DNA from: Candidatus Harrisonbacteria bacterium CG10_big_fil_rev_8_21_14_0_10_44_23
Lineage (GTDB): Bacteria > Patescibacteriota > Minisyncoccia > UBA6257 > 1-14-0-10-44-23
Direction: 5' to 3'
Assembly (NCBI GenBank): GCA_002773475.1
Contig: PFBB01000002.1
Location: 18,748 to 44,374 of the forward strand
DNA: 25,627 nucleotides
The first letter of the stretch is position 1. Each line of letters opens with the position of its first letter. The position numbers and the translations under genes were made by a program. Under the pieces are notes generated by a model. That model made no database searches, was not told where the DNA came from, and worked only from the letters and a program-made list of their open reading frames with translations. Below are positions 20,349-25,627 of the stretch, piece by piece.

Positions 20349-21560
20349 ATGGCAAAGTTTCACTATAGCGCAAGAAATAAAGCAGGGGAGATGCAAGTGG
20401 GCTATGTTGATGCACCCAACAAAGGGGCGGCTTTCAATATCTTAAATAGCCACGAGCTTTACATCCTTAGCATGCAGGAGATGAAGGGTAGCGGAATTTG
20501 GGCGAGTTTAACGAACTTTTTTGAGAAGGTGAGTCGATCGGATGTGATGATCTTTACCCGGCAATTTGCCACAATGCTAGAAGCGAAGATTCCGATCAAT
20601 GATGCACTGAAAAATCTACATGCACAAACAAGAAGCGTCCCACTAAAAGAGGCAATCTTTCAGATTAATGCGGATGTCGATTCTGGTTTGGCACTTTCCC
20701 AGGCGTTTGCTAGGCACTCACACATATTTTCTGAATTTTATGTAAATTTAGTGCGTTCTGCTGAGGTGACTGGTAGAGTAGAGGAGGCCATGGGCTTCTT
20801 GTCGGATTATCTAGAAAAGGAGCTTACTCTTTTGGCTAAGGTTAGAAACGCACTGATCTATCCAGCGTTCATTATTTCACTATTTTTTGTTGTTGCGGCG
20901 ATTATGATTGGCTTTGTTTTCCCGCAACTGCAACCAATCTTTGAGGATACCGAATTTAGCGTACCGGGGATAACTAGATTTTTGTTAACAATGGGTAATT
21001 TTGTGGCTGATTGGTGGTTTTTGATTGTCGCGGCGATTATTGCGATTGCTTTTATGGCTTGGGAATACTTTAAGAGCGATGAAGGGCGTGCACTATTTGA
21101 TGATCTGGGTTTGAGGATGCCGCTGATTGGTGCGCTTCTCAAAAAAGTTTATGTGACGAGATTTGCGGAGTCGGTTAGTGTTTTGATTAAGGGGGGCATT
21201 CCTGCGGCTCAAGCGATAGAGATCTCTTCTCATTCGATCGGCAGCCCTTTGTATGCGGAAGCATTGCACAGAGTGGCGGAATCGGTCAGGGCGGGTGAAT
21301 TATTGTCGGTTTCCTTAACTAGACAGAGAAATTATTTTCCACCAATGATTTCACAGATGGCGGCAATTGGTGAAAAGACTGGTAAACTTGAGGAAATGTT
21401 TGATCGCGTTTCACACTTTTATAATCGCGAGATTGATGCAACCGTAAGCAATCTTGTGGAGTTGATTCAACCCGCACTAATGGTCGTACTTGGTGTGATG
21501 GTTGGCTTGCTGTTTGCGGCGGTATTGATACCGATTTATAATTTAGTACAAAGCTTTTAA
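20349..21560 (+). CDS. pilC: Type IV pilus inner-membrane platform protein PilC
   Basis: The 403-aa GspF/PilC-family protein has an N-terminal cytoplasmic region, then two tandem T2SSF domains (about 65-190 and 270-390). Three membrane helices lie near 168-192, 218-238 and 370-395. FTRQFATMLEAKIPINDAL and FAESVSVLIKGGIPAAQAIE are the two matching domain starts. PilC anchors the motors and passes pilins into the fibre. It follows pilT by nine bases. Confidence 0.93.
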   Translation: MAKFHYSARNKAGEMQVGYVDAPNKGAAFNILNSHELYILSMQEMKGSGIWASLTNFFEKVSRSDVMIFTRQFATMLEAKIPINDALKNLHAQTRSVPLKEAIFQINADVDSGLALSQAFARHSHIFSEFYVNLVRSAEVTGRVEEAMGFLSDYLEKELTLLAKVRNALIYPAFIISLFFVVAAIMIGFVFPQLQPIFEDTEFSVPGITRFLLTMGNFVADWWFLIVAAIIAIAFMAWEYFKSDEGRALFDDLGLRMPLIGALLKKVYVTRFAESVSVLIKGGIPAAQAIEISSHSIGSPLYAEALHRVAESVRAGELLSVSLTRQRNYFPPMISQMAAIGEKTGKLEEMFDRVSHFYNREIDATVSNLVELIQPALMVVLGVMVGLLFAAVLIPIYNLVQSF

Positions 21561-21565
21561 AAAAT

Positions 21566-22021
21566 ATGAAAAAAACAAAAGGATTTACACTTATCGAAGT
21601 CTTGATCGTTGTTGGAATTATTGGTTTGCTCGCTTCCGTAATTTTGGTTGGATTAAACGCTTCTCGTTCTAAGGCTAGAGACGCTAGGAGGGTTACCGAT
21701 TTGCGACAGGTGCAACAAGGACTGGAACTGTATTATGTAAAGGAAGGGGAATATCCAAATGCGAATAGCTGGAGTGCGTTAGAGAGTGATTTATCCAGTG
21801 TTGGAGTTGATTCCTTGCCGACTGATCCAAAGAGAGGTGGCGATTCATATCAATATGAAGCCGGTGATGATCAGCAGGAGTATGTATTACAGGCAACTCT
21901 AGAGGAGGATTACGAGGAGGGTGTGGGGCTTATGAAGGACTCCTTTACTGACCCCGATAGGAAATTTAGCCTGCCTTGTGGAGTATCGGGAAGTGATAGC
22001 TACTATTGCGTTAAGTTTTAG
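21566..22021 (+). CDS. pilA: Type IV pilin (major pilin candidate)
   Basis: The 151-aa prepilin has a six-residue leader MKKTKG and mature start FTLIEVLIVVGIIGLLASVI, with Glu at +5. This is the class III signal cleaved by PilD. The rest is a pilin globular domain of the short Gram-positive/CPR kind, with two cysteines near the C-terminus (PCGVSGSDSYYC) that form a likely disulphide loop. It lies five bases after pilC and before pilD. It is probably the main subunit, by position and by its canonical leader; abundance is not known. Confidence 0.88.
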   Translation: MKKTKGFTLIEVLIVVGIIGLLASVILVGLNASRSKARDARRVTDLRQVQQGLELYYVKEGEYPNANSWSALESDLSSVGVDSLPTDPKRGGDSYQYEAGDDQQEYVLQATLEEDYEEGVGLMKDSFTDPDRKFSLPCGVSGSDSYYCVKF

Positions 22022-22024
22022 GCG

Positions 22025-22906
22025 ATGACGGCATTTGCATTACTGGTTGTTGGCTTGATTGTTGGCAGCTTCTTAAATGTTCTTTCGATTCGATATAAAG
22101 AGGGCGGAAGAATTTTTACCAAGGACACTTTAGTTGGCCGCTCAGCCTGCAGGAAATGTGGGAAAAATTTAGCGTGGTATGAGCTACTGCCGATTATTAG
22201 CTTTGCTATTCAATTGGGTAAATGCCGAAAGTGTCGAGCAAAATTAAGCTGGCAATATCCTTTAATCGAGATTTTATGTGCAGGATGGACGTTACTGATT
22301 CCAATTTTCCTGTTTAATTTCTTCCACATTAGAGCGCTAGGTCTCTCTGCAACCCAACTTTGGCCATTCTTCTTATTTGTTGGAGCTTGGACTTTGGTTG
22401 GATACACGCTGGTTTTAATGAGTCTAATTGATTTGCGCCTTAGCATAATTCCTGATCAGATTAATGTGTTCTTGCTATTTTTGGGCGCGGTTGTCGTGGC
22501 GCTAAAGGCCATGTTCGCTAGTATCTTTATCCATTCTGGATCGTTTTTGGGGCCGTATGGGAGCTTCTTGGAGATTCTTTCTAATGTATGGCTGGCGAGT
22601 ATAGCGGCGGCCATTTTGGCGGCAATGATTTTTGGAGCAATTATCCTTATTTCGCGTGGGCAGGGAATGGGAATGGGCGATTTGAAGTTGATATTTCCTC
22701 TAGGTTTAGTTGTGGGCTGGCCAGACGTGATATTGGTTATTTCTCTTTCATTTATAATCGGGTCTTTGATTTCCCTACCTAGCTTGTTGATGGATAAGAA
22801 GAAACTAAAGTCCGCCGTCCCGTTTGGTCCGTTTATTGCCCTGGCGGTATTTGCTACTATTATTGGTGGACAGGTGATCGCGCAATGGTATTTTGCTTTG
22901 ATTTAA
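22025..22906 (+). CDS. pilD: Prepilin peptidase PilD (leader peptidase / N-methyltransferase)
   Basis: The 293-aa polytopic protein begins with the VGLIVGSFLNVLSIRY motif. Two CxxC pairs (C42/C45 and C67/C70) form the zinc site of the methyltransferase region. The catalytic aspartates are D136 in SLIDLR and D219 in GMGMGDLK. At least seven hydrophobic segments are present. It cleaves the leader of the pilins and pseudopilins around it and methylates the new N-terminus. The next gene starts after, or overlaps, its 3' end depending on the start chosen. Confidence 0.94.
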   Translation: MTAFALLVVGLIVGSFLNVLSIRYKEGGRIFTKDTLVGRSACRKCGKNLAWYELLPIISFAIQLGKCRKCRAKLSWQYPLIEILCAGWTLLIPIFLFNFFHIRALGLSATQLWPFFLFVGAWTLVGYTLVLMSLIDLRLSIIPDQINVFLLFLGAVVVALKAMFASIFIHSGSFLGPYGSFLEILSNVWLASIAAAILAAMIFGAIILISRGQGMGMGDLKLIFPLGLVVGWPDVILVISLSFIIGSLISLPSLLMDKKKLKSAVPFGPFIALAVFATIIGGQVIAQWYFALI

Positions 22907-22921
22907 TAATCAAAGCAGTAT

Positions 22922-22945
22922 CTAGAATTATGAATATAGAATTAA
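22922..22945 (+). repeat. A/T-rich repeat copy A at the start of a pseudopilin gene
   Basis: CTAGAATTATGAATATAGAA followed by TTAA closely matches copy B at 24575-24598. Both copies carry the start codon of a pseudopilin gene (MN-x-EL), so this repeat supplies the translation start region. Confidence 0.45.
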
Positions 22946-23526
22946 GGATGAAAAAAAGAGGGGGAAACAAGCGGGGGTTTACCCCCACACCTGGAACCCA
23001 TGGTGTTAGCTTGCGAAGCAAGTGGGGATTTACGTTGATTGAGGTGTTGGTGATTATTGGTATCTTAACTTTATTTGTTGGAATGAGCTTCACCTATTCT
23101 CATATTGGCGGAAGGCAAATTGCTTTATTTAAGGAGCAGGCGGTGATTGCCGATGATGTTTTGTATGCTAAGCAACTTACTCAAACTCTCTTTAGAAGGG
23201 ACGGTGGTGATGAGTGTGGCTATGGGGTGCATTTTAGATCTGAGGGCCTAGATATATTTTCAGAAGATTGTAGTGGTGTGGGTGATCAGTATGAATTTGA
23301 TGAGGATGATCCAATTGTTCGGAGCTATGAGCTAGATCCGAGAGTTGTTTTGTTGGCAGACAAGGAGAGTGTTTTCTTCCTTGCTCCAGTTCCTAAGGTA
23401 TACTTTTCTGGAAGCGAGGCTGGAGTTAGCACAACTGAAAGCATTAATATTGATATAAAAATTCGCGGAGAATCAGAAGTTAGCACTCTGACTATTAATA
23501 TGTTGGGACAGGTTAGTGTAGAATAA
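22930..23526 (+). CDS. Pseudopilin with long, insertion-bearing leader
   Basis: The 198-aa protein has its cleavage motif KWG-FTLIEVLVIIG with Glu at +5, after a leader of 33 residues. A 51-bp in-frame palindromic insertion (22973-23023) encodes GFTPTPGTHGVSLRSKW inside the leader and repeats the Gly-Phe-Thr. The mature part has a membrane helix and a beta-rich C-terminal domain of GspH/FimU type with two cysteines. The ATG at 22930 is chosen because it lies in the repeat also used by the last pseudopilin gene. A start at 22885 would overlap pilD, and 22948 is also possible. It probably joins a pilus-tip minor pilin complex. Confidence 0.8.
   Translation: MNIELRMKKRGGNKRGFTPTPGTHGVSLRSKWGFTLIEVLVIIGILTLFVGMSFTYSHIGGRQIALFKEQAVIADDVLYAKQLTQTLFRRDGGDECGYGVHFRSEGLDIFSEDCSGVGDQYEFDEDDPIVRSYELDPRVVLLADKESVFFLAPVPKVYFSGSEAGVSTTESINIDIKIRGESEVSTLTINMLGQVSVE
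22973..23033 (+). repeat. 51-bp palindromic insertion flanked by 10-bp direct repeats
   Basis: GGGGGTTTAC (22973-22982) and GGGGATTTAC (23024-23033) match at 9 of 10 bases and are 51 bases apart. Between them are three stems: GGGGG/CCCCC (22973-22977 with 22982-22986), ACACC/GGTGT (22987-22991 with 23002-23006) and CTTGC/GCAAG (23010-23014 with 23018-23022). CCCCAC and GTGGGG can also pair as an outer stem. It keeps the reading frame. Confidence 0.6.
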
Positions 23527-23530
23527 GCTT

Positions 23531-24043
23531 ATGAAACGCAACTCCGGACAACTTTTGCTCGAATCTTTGGTGGCAATAACTATGATAATTATTGCCATTA
23601 CCGGTATTTTTACTTTGCTTTCAAGGTCGCTGAGCTTAACTAGAGTAGCTTCTGACCAATATACTGGCACCTATCTGGCCGCCGAGGGGGTGGAGCTGAT
23701 TAAGAATAAGTTAGACACCAATGTGATTGTCGATTGTCAGCCATTTAATGCTGGGATTAGTTCGGGAGTGGTTGAATTAAATTATGACGGTAGTCCCGTG
23801 ACAGAACCTCGCGATAACGGTTATACCAAGATTTATATTGATGAAAATGGTTTTTATGTACACAACTATTCGGAGACGGCTAAACCGACAAAGTTTTTAA
23901 GAAGGATTGAGATAAGCGACCAAGGAGACAAAGTCGAGGTGGACTCAAAGGTGAAATGGAAGGGTCGAGATGGAGTTAACTATGAGTCACATATTAGTGA
24001 CACCTTTTATGGTTGGCGCGGCCTTAATGCTAGTTGCCTATAA
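23531..24043 (+). CDS. PilV-like pseudopilin
   Basis: The 170-aa protein has the leader MKRNSG and mature start QLLLESLVAITMIIIAITGI, with Glu at +5. A long hydrophobic helix is followed by AAEGVELIKNKLD, a pattern typical of PilV/GspI minor pilins. Two cysteines (one near 72, one at the end) could form a disulphide. Gln at +1 instead of Phe is unusual but accepted by some prepilin peptidases. It begins four bases after the previous stop and nearly abuts the next gene. Confidence 0.8.
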   Translation: MKRNSGQLLLESLVAITMIIIAITGIFTLLSRSLSLTRVASDQYTGTYLAAEGVELIKNKLDTNVIVDCQPFNAGISSGVVELNYDGSPVTEPRDNGYTKIYIDENGFYVHNYSETAKPTKFLRRIEISDQGDKVEVDSKVKWKGRDGVNYESHISDTFYGWRGLNASCL

Positions 24044-24045
24044 TT

Positions 24046-24558
24046 ATGAACTTACTACAGGCTAAAATCTCCAAGCTAAAAGCCTATCAAGGATTTACAT
24101 TGGTGGAGCTTTTGGTTGCAATAACGATATTTGTTGTAGTGATGGCAATTGCGTCTAATTTGTTTATCGGGGCGCTCCGTGCCCAAAAGTCGGTGGTGGA
24201 CTTAATCGCGGTAAACGACAATATTAGTTTGGCGCTGGAGCGGATTGGGCGAGAAATTAGAGTCGGAAATAGCTTTAGTGCTAATTCTTCTGGATTAATA
24301 TTTACTATCGATGACAGGGGAGAATCAAATATTAATTACTCGCTTCAAAACGATAGGCTAATGCGTTCGGTAAACGGCGGGAGTGCCTCACCTTTAACTG
24401 GCGCCAACGTTGTTGTTAGCGATTTAAAATTTTATGTTTACGATAACGATGTTCCTCGAGTAACGATTGTTATCACTGCTGGCTTGGACGAAAATACGCG
24501 CGATCTAGGTGGAGTTAAGACAACTATTCAGACGACGGTTAGCGCAAGACCGCTCTAG
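24046..24558 (+). CDS. PilW/GspJ-like pseudopilin
   Basis: From the ATG at 24046 (170 aa) the leader is MNLLQAKISKLKAYQG and the mature start is FTLVELLVAITIFVVVMAIA, with Glu at +5. The following AVNDNISLALERIGREIRVGN matches the helix of PilW/GspJ-type minor pilins, and the rest is beta-rich. A TTG at 24034 in the same frame would overlap the previous gene and is less likely. It starts two bases after the previous stop. Confidence 0.82.
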   Translation: MNLLQAKISKLKAYQGFTLVELLVAITIFVVVMAIASNLFIGALRAQKSVVDLIAVNDNISLALERIGREIRVGNSFSANSSGLIFTIDDRGESNINYSLQNDRLMRSVNGGSASPLTGANVVVSDLKFYVYDNDVPRVTIVITAGLDENTRDLGGVKTTIQTTVSARPL

Positions 24559-24574
24559 AGAATGAATTAAGAAT

Positions 24575-24598
24575 CTGGAATTATGAATAATGAATTAA
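24575..24598 (+). repeat. A/T-rich repeat copy B at the start of the last pseudopilin gene
   Basis: CTGGAATTATGAATAATGAA followed by TTAA matches copy A at 22922-22945 with few differences. A further AATGAATTAA at 24561-24570 repeats within it (24589-24598). Confidence 0.45.
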
Positions 24599-24984
24599 AA
24601 GAAAAAAACAAAAGTGCATCGATTCGCCACTCCTCTGGGCAGGTGATGCTGATGACGACCGTGGTCATTTCAGCGACTCTTTTAGCGGCGACAACGTTGG
24701 CAGGGGTTTTAATGATCTCGCAATTGAGGCAAACGGCTAATGTAGAGCAATCGACGAGAGGAATATTTGCCGCGGATGCCGGCTTGGAGTACGAGCTTTA
24801 CCGATTTTATCAGGACAAGTGTAGTGAATCTTCTCCGAGCCTAGCAAACGAGGCGGTTGTGGAAACTCAGGTTTCTGGTGGAGAGGGAACAAACGTGGTA
24901 ATTCGCTCTCAGGGTTCTTACGGCCGGGCAATTCGCGCCTTTAGTTTGAATCTGGGACCTTTGAGCCAAAGCATCTGTGATTAG
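24583..24984 (+). CDS. PilX-like pilus accessory protein
   Basis: The 133-aa protein has a polar leader (residues 1-19, ending SSG) and a hydrophobic helix (about 20-47, QVMLMTTVVISATLLAATTL). It continues with RGIFAADAGLEYELYRFY, the motif seen after the helix in PilX-type proteins. There is no Glu at +5, so classical processing is uncertain. Two cysteines are present. It is the last gene of the operon, before the terminator. Confidence 0.75.
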   Translation: MNNELKEKNKSASIRHSSGQVMLMTTVVISATLLAATTLAGVLMISQLRQTANVEQSTRGIFAADAGLEYELYRFYQDKCSESSPSLANEAVVETQVSGGEGTNVVIRSQGSYGRAIRAFSLNLGPLSQSICD

Positions 24985-25011
24985 AGGATTTATAGGTGAA
25001 ATTTTATTCTG

Positions 25012-25047
25012 AAATAAATGCTCCATACCCGTATGGAGCATTTATTT
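25012..25047 (+). terminator. Strong terminator of the pilus operon
   Basis: A perfect 17-bp stem (25012-25028 with 25031-25047; arms AAATAAATGCTCCATAC and its complement) has a two-base loop on paper, realistically opened to four. It begins 28 bases after the last pilus gene. A runs before and T runs after mean it can act in both directions. Confidence 0.9.
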
Positions 25048-25122
25048 CCTTTATCCATGAGGGTTGTAGCGGGGTGGGTAAATCTAGATTGGAGCAACTA
25101 ACCATTTATTTTAGGTCTAAAA

Positions 25123-25133
25123 CACGCTAAAAT
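25123..25133 (+). promoter_or_regulatory. Candidate -10 promoter for ligA
   Basis: CACGCTAAAAT resembles the TGTGCTAAAAT elements before pilM and the DedA-like gene, differing at the first and third bases. It lies 31 bases before the ligA start. TATAAC at 25151-25156 is an alternative -10. Confidence 0.35.
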
Positions 25134-25164
25134 GGGTTTATCAACGTACTATAACAAGTTTTTG

Positions 25165-25627
25165 ATGAGTAAAAATGAAGCAAAAAACCGAATAGAAAAG
25201 CTTCGCGAGATAGTTGAATATCATCGCGATCTTTATTATGCAAAAGATGCGCCGGAAATATCTGATGCTAGCTATGATTCGCTATCTAAGGAGTTGGGGA
25301 AATTAGAGAACGAGTTTCCGGAGTTTGCTAGCGACGAGTCTCCGATTAATCGAGTTGGGGCGACACCATTGGAAAAGTTTGAAAAAGTTGAGCACGAAAA
25401 GCCGATGCTTTCACTTAATGATGCATTTTCTGAAGAGGAGGTGCAGGCGTGGATAAATCGATTAAATAGACTACTACCGGAGGTTGATGAAAATTCGGAG
25501 TTTTTTTGCGATCTTAAGATGGATGGACTGGCGGTGGAGTTGATTTATGAAAATGGAGATTTGATTTTGGGCTCAACGAGGGGCGATGGAAAAGTGGGGG
25601 AAAACATATCTCAAAATCTGAAGACTA
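25165..25627 (+). CDS. ligA: NAD-dependent DNA ligase LigA, N-terminal part (cut by window edge)
   Basis: The frame is open for 154 codons to the end of the window. Residues 1-65 form the Ia domain that binds NMN (YHRDLYYAKDAPEISDASYD). The adenylation domain follows, with MLSLNDAFSEEEVQAW and the catalytic KMDG, in which K118 becomes adenylated, then GSTRGDGKVGENIS, a conserved ligase motif. The enzyme seals nicks using NAD+. Full length would be about 660-680 residues. A terminator and about 117 bases separate it from the pilus operon. Confidence 0.95.
   Translation, partial: MSKNEAKNRIEKLREIVEYHRDLYYAKDAPEISDASYDSLSKELGKLENEFPEFASDESPINRVGATPLEKFEKVEHEKPMLSLNDAFSEEEVQAWINRLNRLLPEVDENSEFFCDLKMDGLAVELIYENGDLILGSTRGDGKVGENISQNLKT

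Overview
The window looks like chromosomal DNA of a Patescibacteria (Candidate Phyla Radiation) bacterium. This is inferred from the type IV pilus locus with many pseudopilins and no secretin, several very small proteins of kinds seen in that group, poor Shine-Dalgarno signals, and promoters that rely on an extended -10. TGA is used as a stop (for example at the end of ddl), so the genetic code is standard and the TGA-recoding lineages are unlikely. The order cannot be fixed from sequence alone.

Region 1 (about 1-8605) is mobile DNA. Nearly all genes are on the minus strand. The left part (1-3938) holds virion-type genes: a collagen-like (Gly-X-Y) fibre protein running off the edge, an acidic Met/Glu-rich protein, a 578-aa helical virion-like protein, and a structural-like module fused to the end of a large serine recombinase. 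An HNH endonuclease gene sits among them on the opposite strand. The right part (about 3940-8605) holds the recombinase, a 49-aa ORF overlapping its start, a MerR-type regulator, two membrane-anchored envelope-type proteins, and a small-terminase-like protein. Integrase, regulator and small terminase without capsid or large-terminase genes recall phage satellites. Short similar sequences at the recombinase fusion point (3939-3950) and in the gap before the host genes (8593-8605) may mark the ends of that unit. This is the most unusual part of the window.

Region 2 (8661-14718) is host housekeeping. It has a DedA/VTT-like membrane protein with a terminator, three tRNA genes (Pro-GGG, Pro-CGG, Ala-CGC), D-alanine--D-alanine ligase, tiny basic proteins with a possible structured leader RNA between them, a DUF167/YggU protein, a 58-aa helical protein, a P2-type cation ATPase, and a convergent ComF-like phosphoribosyltransferase.

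Region 3 (14719-25047) is one long plus-strand type IV pilus operon: pilM, pilN-like, pilO-like, a small PilP-position membrane protein, pilB, pilT, pilC, a major-pilin-like gene, pilD, and four pseudopilin-like genes, closed by a strong 17-bp-stem terminator. PilM/N/O and the small protein would form the inner-membrane platform. PilB and PilT would drive extension and retraction on PilC, and PilD would process the pilins. The adjacent divergent comF suggests a link to DNA uptake. One pseudopilin gene carries a 51-bp in-frame palindromic insertion in its leader. The window ends inside ligA (NAD-dependent DNA ligase).
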